A stretch of DNA of 29,316 nucleotides from a candidate division CSSED10-310 bacterium (GTDB taxonomy: Bacteria; CSSED10-310; JAFGDC01), in the NCBI GenBank assembly GCA_016932295.1, contig JAFGDC010000214.1:1-29316 (forward strand), given 5' to 3'. Under the pieces are notes generated by a model, which worked only from the letters and a program-made list of their open reading frames with translations, did not search any database and was not told where the DNA came from. Below, one piece after another: positions 1 through 8,403 of the stretch (position 1 is its first letter; the number at the start of each line of letters is the position of its first letter). The translations under genes were made by a program, and so were the position numbers.

Positions 1-1329
1 GATGACGAGCCCAGTATTCGTGATTCATTGGCCGGTGCATTGGAAGACGAGGGATATCGAACCTTGGGCGCCGGCGACGGTGAAGCAGCGCTCTTATTGT
101 TGGAAGAGGAAAGCCCGGAGCTGGTGTTGCTGGACATCTGGATGCCAGGTCGCGACGGCCTGGATGTGTTGCAACGAATCAAGGAATTGCACCCATTTAT
201 CGAAGTCATGATGATTTCCGGCCATGGCACCATCGAAACCGCCGTCAGGGCCACCAAGCTCGGTGCGTTCGATTTCATGGAGAAACCGTTGTCTCTCGAA
301 CGCATCCTGTTGCAGGTTGGACACGCTCTCGAGCATGCCAGGCTGCGTCGTGAGAACCGGGTCCTGCGCCAGCAGCACCAGCGGCGCTACAAGATAATCG
401 GCGACAGTGCGCACATCAGGGATCTTCTGGAAATCATCGAACGAGCGGGACCGACCAACGGCCGCGTTCTGATATTCGGAGAGAGTGGAACCGGCAAGGA
501 ACTCATTGCGCGAGCCATCCACAATCGCAGCAACCGGCATGCCGAATCCTTCATCGAAGTCAACTGCGCGGCGATTCCCGAAGATCTCATAGAAAGCGAG
601 CTGTTCGGTTATGAGAAGGGCGCGTTCACAGGCGCGGTCGCCCGTCGCATCGGCAAGTTCGAAATGGCCAACGGCGGCACCATTTTTCTCGATGAAATCG
701 GTGATATGAGTCTAAAAACCCAGGCAAAAGTGTTGCGTGTGCTGGAGGAACAAAAAATTCAACGAATCGGTGGTAATTCCCCACAGGAGATTGATGTGCG
801 GGTGATTGCCGCCTCCAATAAAAATCTGTTCGAGGAAATCGCCGGTAACAAGTTTCGTGAAGACCTTTTCTACCGTTTGAACGTGATCCCCATCACCGCC
901 CCTCCCTTGCGCGAGCACAAGGAGGACATCCCCTTGCTGGTGAGTCATTTCTTGGAGATCTTCGCGGCCGAAAACGGAACCAAGGTGAAGAGCATCCAGC
1001 CTGAAGCGGTGCAGGCGCTGGTCGACTGCTCCTGGCCGGGAAACGTGAGGGAGTTGAAGAACACGATCGAACGACTGGTCATCATGACGACCGGGGACCA
1101 CATATGTCTCTCGGATGTTGGAGTGGCACCGGCGCACGGCGGGATCTCCGGTATTGTAAAAAAAGGCCAGACGCTCAAGGAGGCGCGGGATGGCTTCGAG
1201 CGCCAGGTGATCATGGAGGAACTCAAGGGCAACGATTGGAATGTGCCGAAGACCGCGGAGCAACTGGGGATCGAGCGCAGCAACCTGTACAAGAAGATGA
1301 AAGCGTTGGGGATCGCGGCGCCGGACTGA
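1..1329 (+). CDS. NtrC/NtrX-family sigma-54-dependent response regulator (5' end outside window)
   Basis: The reading frame is open from base 1 and begins with the acidic pair D-D of a receiver domain, so probably only about 8-10 residues are missing. Numbering from base 1, the receiver domain covers about residues 1-115 with the phospho-acceptor Asp in LLDIWMPG (D45). The AAA+ domain follows, with Walker A GESGTGKE (about 160-167), the sigma-54-contacting GAFTGA loop (about 207-212), Walker B FLDEIGD (about 230) and WPGNVREL. A Fis-type helix-turn-helix lies at the C-terminus ([20 protein letters not shown]). The receiver text [10 protein letters not shown] and [11 protein letters not shown] resembles NtrX more than NtrC. 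It should be phosphorylated by a partner histidine kinase, not seen here, and should activate sigma-54 RNA polymerase. A consensus sigma-54 promoter lies about 190 bp downstream of its stop, in front of pilin-like genes, so a PilR-like role is plausible. The family call is certain; the target is inferred. Confidence 0.95.
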   Translation, partial: DDEPSIRDSLAGALEDEGYRTLGAGDGEAALLLLEEESPELVLLDIWMPGRDGLDVLQRIKELHPFIEVMMISGHGTIETAVRATKLGAFDFMEKPLSLERILLQVGHALEHARLRRENRVLRQQHQRRYKIIGDSAHIRDLLEIIERAGPTNGRVLIFGESGTGKELIARAIHNRSNRHAESFIEVNCAAIPEDLIESELFGYEKGAFTGAVARRIGKFEMANGGTIFLDEIGDMSLKTQAKVLRVLEEQKIQRIGGNSPQEIDVRVIAASNKNLFEEIAGNKFREDLFYRLNVIPITAPPLREHKEDIPLLVSHFLEIFAAENGTKVKSIQPEAVQALVDCSWPGNVRELKNTIERLVIMTTGDHICLSDVGVAPAHGGISGIVKKGQTLKEARDGFERQVIMEELKGNDWNVPKTAEQLGIERSNLYKKMKALGIAAPD

Positions 1330-1399
1330 CCGGATCGTGCCACGGTGACAGGATGAATGAGCTGAGCATCGCTGTGCTATGGTGGGTGCAACCCAACCC

Positions 1400-1414
1400 G
1401 TTACCTTTTGTAAC
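1400..1414. promoter_or_regulatory. Palindrome GTTAC-N5-GTAAC, candidate enhancer (activator) site
   Basis: This is a perfect 5-5-5 palindrome (GTTAC, CTTTT, GTAAC). A second small palindrome, TGGGT-gca-ACCCA, lies just upstream at 1383-1395. The site is about 105 bp upstream of the -24 element of the sigma-54 promoter at 1520, the usual distance for an NtrC-family upstream activating sequence, and the half-site spacing is also typical of such dimer sites. No second copy was found. It could be chance or part of a weak transcript-end hairpin after the regulator gene. Confidence 0.35.
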
Positions 1415-1519
1415 ACGTTTCCGCCGGGCATGGGAAGCGGTCGCTGTTTGAAGTCGCCCTTTCTGACGCCGGCGCATGACAGGCAGGCGGTTGGTATCTT
1501 GCAGAGTACGGTCGAATAC

Positions 1520-1535
1520 TGGCATAATGTTTGCA
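1520..1535 (+). promoter_or_regulatory. Sigma-54 (-24/-12) promoter of the pilin-like operon
   Basis: The sequence TGGCATAATGTTTGCA matches the sigma-54 consensus TGGCAC-N5-TTGCA at every position but one. The invariant GG (1521-1522) and GC (1533-1534) are exactly 10 bp apart. Transcription would start near 1546, about 67 bases upstream of the ATG at 1613. An activator with an intact GAFTGA loop is encoded directly upstream. This promoter also helps choose the start codon of the next gene, because the alternative GTG at 1559 would lie almost at the 5' end of the transcript. Confidence 0.82.
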
Positions 1536-1612
1536 AGTCGAGTGGAGGCTGACGCAACGTGCCGGGCGGTTCATGGGAGCCGTCACGGGCGCGTTCGGGC
1601 GGAGGTGAGGGT

Positions 1613-2347
1613 ATGCAGCATGGATGGCCTGAAACAGTGAATGACAGATGGGCTGAGCGCGGGTACACACTGATCGAATTAATGACGGTGGTCGGCATCC
1701 TGGCGGTGGTCGGAGGGTTGTTGTTCAATGCATGGACGGGGTACATGCCGACCTATGCCATTGAACGGGCGGCCACCAAGCTGGCGAGTGATTTGAACTT
1801 TGCCGCGTTTCAGGCGGTCAGCACGCAGAACCAGTGGATGGTGATTTTTTTGTATGACGCGAATACCTCGGACAGCAAGTATCTCCTGCAGGAGGAGCCC
1901 ACTGGACCCATGTGGTATTTTCGTCCGCACAGTTACCTGATTGTCAACGATGACGGCTGGAAGGGGATACCACCGCGCAAGTATTCGATCGGTGATGCGC
2001 TGCGTTTCGAATGGTATAAGCGTGGCGACCGCAAGATGGGCAACAACGAGTTGGTCTCCGGTCCCCACAATCTCGGGAAGACCATCAGTTTTTACACGCG
2101 GCTGGCCGGTGAAAGCGGCACGGAGTATTACTCACCTGATCGTATCGTTTTCAAATGGAACTGGGCATGCGAGGCCTGGCGCGAATTTTCTTCGAGCGGG
2201 ATGTGGCGCAGCAGGCCCAAATCATCGTTATGGATTCAGGATGTCCACTTCGACCCCACGGCCAGCCGGTTGAATCACGACAACAACCTGCACCGGCGGC
2301 GGATCCGTGTTCGCCCCAGTGCCCGTGTTGAAGTGACGATTCTGTAA
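1613..2347 (+). CDS. Type IV minor pilin-like protein, GspH/FimT type
   Basis: The 244-aa protein begins with a class III (prepilin peptidase) signal. The leader of 17 residues ends in ...AERG, followed by YTLIELMTVVGILAVVGG, with cleavage expected after G17, an N-methylated Tyr18 and the conserved Glu5 at E22. The hydrophobic helix then runs into a globular domain of about 200 residues with no recognised catalytic motif. The start at ATG 1613 has a strong ribosome site, GGAGGTGA at 1601-1608. The longer GTG start at 1559 is poorly placed relative to the sigma-54 promoter. The protein is first in a four-gene minor-pilin cluster, as fimT/gspH usually is, and probably forms part of the priming tip complex of a type IV pilus or pseudopilus. 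The family call is secure; assignment to FimT rather than GspH is tentative. Confidence 0.85.
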   Translation: MQHGWPETVNDRWAERGYTLIELMTVVGILAVVGGLLFNAWTGYMPTYAIERAATKLASDLNFAAFQAVSTQNQWMVIFLYDANTSDSKYLLQEEPTGPMWYFRPHSYLIVNDDGWKGIPPRKYSIGDALRFEWYKRGDRKMGNNELVSGPHNLGKTISFYTRLAGESGTEYYSPDRIVFKWNWACEAWREFSSSGMWRSRPKSSLWIQDVHFDPTASRLNHDNNLHRRRIRVRPSARVEVTIL

Positions 2348-2359
2348 AGGGTGGTGAGA

Positions 2360-2773
2360 ATGAACTCACAAAGCGGATTGTCATTACTCGAGTTGTTATT
2401 TGCCATGACCATTCTGGCGGTGGGCATGCTGGCTCTGGCGACGGTGTTCCCGGCCAGTTACATGAGCCTGGGGAACGCCCATGCCCGCGAGAACGCCATG
2501 AAGTTGATCGAAACGGGTATCGAATATATCAAGACGATGCCGTATGACAGTATCAACTCCGTGAATCTCCCCTCCGAAGACCTGGATGTGGATCAGGACG
2601 GCATGATATTCATGGAAAAGCGGCTCTACCATTTTTATGAGAACCATCCTTATTATGACAGCAAGACGGTGGTCATCGAAGTCCAGTGGCTGAACCGGCC
2701 CCGGAAGGTGGAATCCGGTTCATTTGTCAAGCAGAGCACATCGGCCACCATTATTTTTGACAGGTTCTTCTGA
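2360..2773 (+). CDS. Type IV minor pilin-like protein, PilV/GspI type
   Basis: A short prepilin (137 aa) with a six-residue leader, MNSQSG, followed by the processed N-terminus LSLLELLFAMTILAVGMLAL. Glu5 is E11. The small C-terminal domain contains an EF-hand-like acidic loop, DVDQDGMIFME at residues 76-86, which could bind calcium. The start ATG at 2360 gives a typical short type IVa leader; a GTG at 2351 in the same frame would add three residues. It begins 12 bases after the previous stop, so translation is probably coupled. Position and size fit PilV/GspI, a minor pilin of the priming complex exported to the inner membrane and cleaved by PilD. Confidence 0.83.
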   Translation: MNSQSGLSLLELLFAMTILAVGMLALATVFPASYMSLGNAHARENAMKLIETGIEYIKTMPYDSINSVNLPSEDLDVDQDGMIFMEKRLYHFYENHPYYDSKTVVIEVQWLNRPRKVESGSFVKQSTSATIIFDRFF

Positions 2774-2900
2774 TGAATGACGGCGGGCGCATTCCCGGAT
2801 CGCGTGACATGGGCGTTGTGCGCCTCGTGAACAGCCGACGAATGAAAGGGTGGACATGGTGAAAAAGTATCTACACCGAACGCCTAGAGGGAGAAGTAGT

Positions 2901-5831
2901 ATGGGAGCATCGAGACGCCCTGCGGGGTTCACATTGCTGGAAATCATAATCGCGCTGGGGATTCTCTCGCTGATCATGGTGCTGGCCTTTTCTCAGTTTT
3001 TCCAGACCGAGAAGCGAGTGGGCAAGGAACTGAATTTGACGGAGATCCGTGAATCGGCGAGGATCGCCATCGAGACGATGGTGAGCGACATTGCGAATGT
3101 CGGTCTGAATGTCAACCAGGAAGCATTCCAGCCCAAGGTGATTCGGGCGGATGCCTTTCAGGTGATGTTCTGCGCGGATCTCGATGAGGATCTCCGCCCC
3201 GATGACCCGGAGAAATGGGGGGCGCTTTGCGTGCCGGCGGATTTCCCGTCATTCAACATTGATCCCGCCGGCGACAGGTTTTATCTGTTGCGGGATTGGT
3301 TCCCGTACGTGTTCAATTATCTCGATGCCAACTACTACCGGAACTGGGGTGACTGCGATGCCGCCAACAACAATCCAACGGGCGCCGAAATCATCCGGTA
3401 CTCGCTGGATTATCTCGGTAAAGGCCATGCGACCGGGCTGGCGTTGGAAAACACTGAAAACGGGGTGTACAACATCGCCTGGGACTCTCACCCGTACACC
3501 GAACGACTGGACCACGCCACGGAGAACCCGTTCGATTTCTACCTGGTGAAGGAAATCTGGGGCAGCAAGCGAACCTCGACGGGCTGGCACAACACTTACT
3601 CCGGTCCTGTTGTTCTGACCAGACACGTCCGTGGTTATATCCCCAACAGTTACTTCGATTATCCAAACAACCAGGTGATGCACCCGTTGTTTTCCTATCG
3701 CGGTCATTTCGAAAACGACGTGACCATTCCAGATGATCCGAATAGTCCCGGGTGGCCTGGTGAAGAGTTGGATTTATGGGGTGATTCGGTTTCGCCTCAG
3801 GACAACGGCAGCCTGGAACAGAACGAGATGCGGGAAATATACACTACCAACAAGTATGCGGTGTATTACAACCAGGAAATCGACAGCAATGGCAACAGCC
3901 GCCTTGACATGTCCGAGGATCTGAACGGGAACGGGATCTGGGACAAGGGAGTGGGCGATGTGATGTCGGGCATTGATATCACGCTCACCACCGAAACCGA
4001 GGAGCCGTTCCAGGATATGCCGAATGTGCGGCGCAGCGGTCCCGTGGTAAAGTACCTGTTCCATGATGTGGAAGCGAAGCGCTCACTTTCGTTCCGGCTG
4101 CCAGGGAAGCCGGGAATCGAGCCGCCGCCCCCCCCTTTGTCTCCGACATCGGTGCCGACCCCACCCCCTCCTACTGACACACCGATTCCCACTCCAATGC
4201 CTCCCACTGAAACCCCGTTTTTCACGCCCACAGAACCGCCAACTCCCACCGCGACGCTAACCCCCACTCCCCTGCCGCCGACCGTCACTCCCAATGTGGA
4301 GGTTCCCGCCGGTGTCGCCGAGATCGTGGTGGCCAGTTATAAAGGTGACGAGTACAGCGATGTGCTGCGGGTGTGGCCGCTGGCTTCCGCTGATGACTTC
4401 GTCTATGGTTGGTCTGCCGGCGACCGCATTCCGGCATCCGTTCGGCTCATGGGTCCGAACACACTCTACCCGCCCAACGGCAGGATTCTGAACATCGACA
4501 CCGCGGACCTGTTCAACGATCGCATGCACTTTGTCAACGAAAACTATCTCGACGATATCGTCGTCCTCACCAAGGGCAATCTCTTCCCCAACTCTCCCAA
4601 CCTCTACGTCTTCCGCAACGACAACGGTCTGAATCCAGTGCGCAGTTCCTTGAGCTACTCATTCCAGGATATGATCCGAGCGGAAGCGGGACTTCCCTTC
4701 ATGGGCTCTGATGTGACCATCGATCCGGTCCGGGTACAGGCGATCAATGTGGACCAGGACATGGGGTCCAACAATAAAGAACTCGCCGTGGCCATCAACG
4801 TCACCCTGCCGACAGGCGAGCATTCAGCCTTCATTGCCGTCTATCCCAACATCGGCAACGCCCGTTCCTTCCGTTTCGATCCCGCCGGGCTGCCGGATTA
4901 CTTCATCAACATCCCCACCGCTCGCATCCTGGACATGGAAATTGCCAACCTCGATGGCTTCCCGCCGATATCCAGGATCAAGGATGACATCGCGCTGATC
5001 GTGGCTCCGGATTACACCGGCGATCCGGTGTTCTACATGTTCACCGCCGCTTCCAGCAACACCGGCTTCAATCCTCCCTACAGCATGACCCTGCCCGCGC
5101 CTTACAACAACCTGATCCCCAACTCCCTCACGATTGGGGAATTCTTTATTCCTGACGATCAGCCGACCACAGCAGCTGACATCGTCATCGGAACGAGGGT
5201 CAGCAGGGTATTCATGTTCCAGAACAACTATAACCGCCCATCGGGGATCGACGATCCCACCCTCGAGCAGTTGTTCATCTTCGACAAGGCCATCATCGAT
5301 GTGTACGCGGCCGACATCTTCCATCCGGAGTTGCTTTCCGATCTGGTGGTCACCATGTCCGAGACTCCGGACACCTCGCTGTATGGCACCACCCTTGTCT
5401 TCCAGACTTCCTCCAGCGGTCACTTCAATCTCCTCTCCGACCTGGATATCGGATCGTCACCCTTCATGGCGCGGGCCGGTATGATCACCGGTGGCGACCT
5501 GCTGACGGATCTGCTGATTACCGACAGCCAGCCGGACGGCAACACCGGTGTGTTTTCAGCGCACATTCTGCTGCAGGATCCCTCTGCTTCCGTGAACATG
5601 TTTGAATACGACGAGTTGAATGACCTGCGCAGGATTCCTGGTCCCGGTAGTATTCGCGACATCGCCTTCAGTCAGAATTGCGACGATCTGGTCTCACCTG
5701 AAGGCGGCGCCGTCATACCCACCGATGAACCGACCGCATTCGTGGATAAAATCAGGCACCGCCGTTCGCAGGCGACATCATTCAATGACGTGAACATCAA
5801 GGACATTGAAAACTGGACAACGCTACCGTGA
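2901..5831 (+). CDS. Giant PilW/GspJ-like minor pilin with Pro/Thr linker and predicted seven-bladed beta-propeller
   Basis: The protein is 976 aa, several times longer than ordinary PilW/GspJ proteins. The start ATG 2901 has GGAG 7 bases upstream and gives the leader MGASRRPAG, with cleavage before FTLLEIIIALG (Glu5 = E14). An in-frame ATG at 2856 is an alternative. Residues about 40-400 form the pilin and exodomain. Within them DSNGNSRLDMSE (328-339) is a good EF-hand loop, followed by a second acidic loop, DLNGNGIWD (340-348). Residues about 407-465 are a Pro/Thr-rich linker. From about 466 to the end there are seven recurrences of a D-[IL]-[VAL]-V-type strand: EIVVASY, DIVVLTK, ELAVAIN, DIALIVA, DIVIGTR, DLVVTMS and DLLITDS. 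Their spacing is 54-78 residues, typical of FG-GAP/VCBS propeller blades. No separate PilY1 gene is present, so the fused propeller may serve as the tip adhesin. The pilin call is firm; the propeller is inferred from the repeats. Confidence 0.85.
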   Translation: MGASRRPAGFTLLEIIIALGILSLIMVLAFSQFFQTEKRVGKELNLTEIRESARIAIETMVSDIANVGLNVNQEAFQPKVIRADAFQVMFCADLDEDLRPDDPEKWGALCVPADFPSFNIDPAGDRFYLLRDWFPYVFNYLDANYYRNWGDCDAANNNPTGAEIIRYSLDYLGKGHATGLALENTENGVYNIAWDSHPYTERLDHATENPFDFYLVKEIWGSKRTSTGWHNTYSGPVVLTRHVRGYIPNSYFDYPNNQVMHPLFSYRGHFENDVTIPDDPNSPGWPGEELDLWGDSVSPQDNGSLEQNEMREIYTTNKYAVYYNQEIDSNGNSRLDMSEDLNGNGIWDKGVGDVMSGIDITLTTETEEPFQDMPNVRRSGPVVKYLFHDVEAKRSLSFRLPGKPGIEPPPPPLSPTSVPTPPPPTDTPIPTPMPPTETPFFTPTEPPTPTATLTPTPLPPTVTPNVEVPAGVAEIVVASYKGDEYSDVLRVWPLASADDFVYGWSAGDRIPASVRLMGPNTLYPPNGRILNIDTADLFNDRMHFVNENYLDDIVVLTKGNLFPNSPNLYVFRNDNGLNPVRSSLSYSFQDMIRAEAGLPFMGSDVTIDPVRVQAINVDQDMGSNNKELAVAINVTLPTGEHSAFIAVYPNIGNARSFRFDPAGLPDYFINIPTARILDMEIANLDGFPPISRIKDDIALIVAPDYTGDPVFYMFTAASSNTGFNPPYSMTLPAPYNNLIPNSLTIGEFFIPDDQPTTAADIVIGTRVSRVFMFQNNYNRPSGIDDPTLEQLFIFDKAIIDVYAADIFHPELLSDLVVTMSETPDTSLYGTTLVFQTSSSGHFNLLSDLDIGSSPFMARAGMITGGDLLTDLLITDSQPDGNTGVFSAHILLQDPSASVNMFEYDELNDLRRIPGPGSIRDIAFSQNCDDLVSPEGGAVIPTDEPTAFVDKIRHRRSQATSFNDVNIKDIENWTTLP

Positions 5832-5841
5832 GGAATGGCAT

Positions 5842-8163
5842 ATGAAAGGCATTAAGATACTCACCAGGCATGCAGACGCCGGTGGCCGGCTGCGGCAGGC
5901 GATGCGGCAGCGCGGTTTCGCCTTGGTGGCGGTGCTCATGATAATCGTCTTGATGACCGCTCTGGCCACGGCATTCATGATGTCCACCTCCCTCGAATCC
6001 CAGTTGGCGTTCACCGAGCACGACCGGATCGTTGCGGCTTACGTGGCTGAAGCCGGACTGGGCTGGGCGGTTAACCGGATTCGCTATGCCAACTGGCTCG
6101 AGGACATCGATATCAACCACAACAACTGGATCGAGCCAACTAAGTGCGATGGCACGTACTGGCAGGTGAAGGACAACCTGGGCCATTTTCTGCACGGCGG
6201 CACCGAGACCCATATCGATCAGCCACAGGAGGTTTGGGAGTACCGGTACAACGATATCGACAACAGTGACACTCCGGTGTGTCACGAGTTCAACGAACTC
6301 CCTCCGGACACCGCCTTCAGGACCTGGGCGTACCAGGACGCCAACCAGAAGGGCAGCAACGAGTGGACCCTTGTCAGCCTGGGGTATTGCAACAATTTGT
6401 CCGCCGGCTGCAAGTTGACCTTCCGGACCATCAACCCACTACTCAAATCCGCCATCGCCGCTGATCGGATGATCGGGTTGCATTGCTTCGACGGCAACAC
6501 GGCTACCGTCAACGGTTCGATCTGGTGCAACGGTGAACTCGAAATCAGCCGGAACGTCATAATCAACTGTGACACCAACGGCCCGGATGATTATGTGGGC
6601 CGCCATCCTGCCACCGGGTTGCTGGACGATCAATATGTCGCGGTCATCGGGCATGCCACGGTGGGCGGCATAATCAACGGGGACGTCTACACGTCTTCAG
6701 CCGACACCAATCAGCCGGACGCCATCGGTCTCGACAACAAATTCTTTTATCCCACCATCGATGGGATCCTCAATGGTGTGCTTTACCTGCGCAACGGCTG
6801 GGAACGCAATCCGAATATTTACAATTTCAATTACGACGACGGCTACTGGAACAACACGTTCCGCTACAAACTGGTGTTCGGCGTCTCCGATCCCCGCGTC
6901 AATCCGCTGTGCCGGATGAATACGCCAGGCAATGAAGAGTACTATTACATGGATGCGCTTGATATTTTCGAGTGCGAAACGCCGGTCGCCCTGCCCACCC
7001 TCACGCCGACTCCGGTTGCGCCCACCTTCACCCCCACTCCGGACGGCAGTGCCACCCCCACCCCCACCTGGACCCCGCGTCCCTTTGACACGCCGAATCC
7101 CAACGACGATTTTCGCCGATGGTACGACATCAACGGCTATTATCATTACTCGGCGAGAGCGGAGACCGACTGCGGTCTTTCGGAAGCCCCGCCCATACCT
7201 CTTGGAGGCACACCAGCGCCCTATCCCACTCATTACCCCTGCAACGGCGTCTTCGTAGATACCTCCAATGTGGCCGCCACGCCCAATCCGCTGGATCCGC
7301 GGTACTTCTATGATGAGCCCCCGGACGGCAAATTCCTGGTCAAGCGGGAATTCGGCCTCCATCACAGCAACGTGAATTTCGATTATTTCCTGCAAGCAGC
7401 GCTGAATGCTCCCGAAAGCAAGCGGGGTTCCGGCACGTATTTCGCCAGTTGGACGGAGTTTTCCAACTACATCAACGCCACTTCCGCGGGGGAGTACGAT
7501 CTGGTCTTCCCAGGCTTCAAGGGCGGCACCCCGGATTCCGACTGGGTCACCATCGGGTCTACCGAGGGCACCATTTTCTTTATCGACTTTGATCCGACGG
7601 AGCGAATCGCCTGCTTTGCGGTTCCCAAGAACCTTTACGTCCGCGGAGGAATCGTCACGGAGTCATGGCTCGATATCAGGGATTACGGGGAACATATCCG
7701 TCAGTCGGACCACAACTACCGAGCCAGCCTGTCCTATGCAGTCGCCTTTCCTACTCCGGGCGCTGTTCCCATACCGCCCGACTATCGCGTCATGGACGGC
7801 GTCAACCAGCTCTACATCGATGTCATCGACTACAGGTACCCGGCACTGATGTCCAAGGGACGGCTATGGATCGTGCAGCGACGTTACTCCACGACCATCA
7901 ACGGACTGGTCATGGCGCCCTACTTCGACCAATACACCAGCACAAGCAATGCGCCGATGATTTACATCGATAACCAGACGCCGGCCGGAAGGGTCAGCAT
8001 CACAGGTGCGGTGATCGGCATCATCGTCGAACTCAACCATTACTTCCAGGTGGATTATGACGACCGCGTAACTGAATTCCCCGCCTGGCGGGATTATGGA
8101 TCGAAAGAACTGACCATACTCGGTTTCCAGCGGGATTATCGGTTCGAGGAAGCTGCTCCCTGA
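5842..8163 (+). CDS. Large PilX/GspK-like minor pilin with Pro/Thr linker
   Basis: The 773-aa protein has an N-terminus of the PilX type. RQRG is followed by FALVAVLMIIVLMTALA without Glu5, as is common in PilX/GspK, then SLESQLAFTEHDR and YVAEAGL, which match the conserved PilX N-terminal region (residues about 23-85). An acidic loop, DIDINHNNWIE, lies at 88-98. A Pro/Thr-rich linker (about 379-421) divides two exported domains. The first contains short repeated strand-like units (VNGSIWCNGELEISRN) that may form a beta-helix; the second is unrecognised. The start ATG 5842 is preceded by TGAGGA, which overlaps the stop of the pilW-like gene, so the genes are translationally linked. This is the last gene of the sigma-54 pilin operon and probably part of the same tip complex. 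It is far longer than usual PilX. Confidence 0.82.
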   Translation: MKGIKILTRHADAGGRLRQAMRQRGFALVAVLMIIVLMTALATAFMMSTSLESQLAFTEHDRIVAAYVAEAGLGWAVNRIRYANWLEDIDINHNNWIEPTKCDGTYWQVKDNLGHFLHGGTETHIDQPQEVWEYRYNDIDNSDTPVCHEFNELPPDTAFRTWAYQDANQKGSNEWTLVSLGYCNNLSAGCKLTFRTINPLLKSAIAADRMIGLHCFDGNTATVNGSIWCNGELEISRNVIINCDTNGPDDYVGRHPATGLLDDQYVAVIGHATVGGIINGDVYTSSADTNQPDAIGLDNKFFYPTIDGILNGVLYLRNGWERNPNIYNFNYDDGYWNNTFRYKLVFGVSDPRVNPLCRMNTPGNEEYYYMDALDIFECETPVALPTLTPTPVAPTFTPTPDGSATPTPTWTPRPFDTPNPNDDFRRWYDINGYYHYSARAETDCGLSEAPPIPLGGTPAPYPTHYPCNGVFVDTSNVAATPNPLDPRYFYDEPPDGKFLVKREFGLHHSNVNFDYFLQAALNAPESKRGSGTYFASWTEFSNYINATSAGEYDLVFPGFKGGTPDSDWVTIGSTEGTIFFIDFDPTERIACFAVPKNLYVRGGIVTESWLDIRDYGEHIRQSDHNYRASLSYAVAFPTPGAVPIPPDYRVMDGVNQLYIDVIDYRYPALMSKGRLWIVQRRYSTTINGLVMAPYFDQYTSTSNAPMIYIDNQTPAGRVSITGAVIGIIVELNHYFQVDYDDRVTEFPAWRDYGSKELTILGFQRDYRFEEAAP

Positions 8164-8281
8164 GCGCGGCTGATCTCCTTGCATCCTGGTGATATGCGGT
8201 GGTCGCCATCGGGCGGCAACGTGATCGCAGGGGGTTTTCCAGGCATTTCCGGGGTCATGCTTTCACGCCACGTCATTGATC

Positions 8282-8302
8282 ATACCATCAGCCATACCAT
8301 CA
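8282..8302 (+). promoter_or_regulatory. Tandem direct repeat upstream of BMC promoter, candidate activator site
   Basis: Two perfect copies of ATACCATCA (8282-8290 and 8294-8302) repeat with a 12-bp period and end 5 bp before the -35 hexamer at 8308. A direct repeat of about one helical turn just upstream of -35 is a typical place for an activator. Which protein would bind is unknown. Confidence 0.4.
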
Positions 8303-8307
8303 AGGGC

Positions 8308-8336
8308 TTGCCAGAGTGCGCGGAGTGCGCTATAAG
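8308..8336 (+). promoter_or_regulatory. Sigma-70-type promoter of the BMC/deoC/competence gene run
   Basis: TTGCCA (8308-8313) and TATAAG (8331-8336) each match five of six consensus bases and are separated by exactly 17 bp. Transcription would begin near 8343, giving a leader of about 60 bases before ATG 8404. The 17-bp spacer consists almost entirely of a direct repeat, GAGTGCGC at 8314-8321 and 8323-8330, a possible repressor site. No equally good promoter was seen between the following genes. Confidence 0.65.
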
Positions 8337-8403
8337 GGTGATCTGCGGCGACTTATTACGAGAAAGCCGATGACCAGCATTTTCTAGGAGGCTGAGAGAG
8401 TAT

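Noticed and set aside
1559..1612. Upstream GTG start for the first pilin-like gene
   Set aside because: It would begin about 13 bases after the predicted sigma-54 transcription start, while ATG 1613 has a much better ribosome site and gives a usual leader length.
712..1746. 344-codon open frame on the minus strand
   Set aside because: It runs antisense to the response regulator and pilin starts, has no ribosome site or domain, and reflects GC-rich shadow coding.
2773..2862. 29-codon frame between the PilV-like and PilW-like genes
   Set aside because: It starts at an ATG overlapping the preceding stop but has no domain or signal. It is probably just the spacer before the PilW-like gene.
3882..3950. 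Dockerin-like calcium repeats suggesting a cellulosome component
   Set aside because: The loops lie inside a pilin exodomain, lack the full paired dockerin helix pattern, and no cohesin is nearby.
6697..7395. 232-codon open frame on the minus strand
   Set aside because: It is antisense to the well-supported PilX-like gene, with low-complexity Gly/Arg/Val content and no recognisable motif.
8282..8302. Short tandem repeats as a CRISPR array
   Set aside because: There are only two 9-base copies with a 3-base gap and no cas genes; the position fits promoter control.
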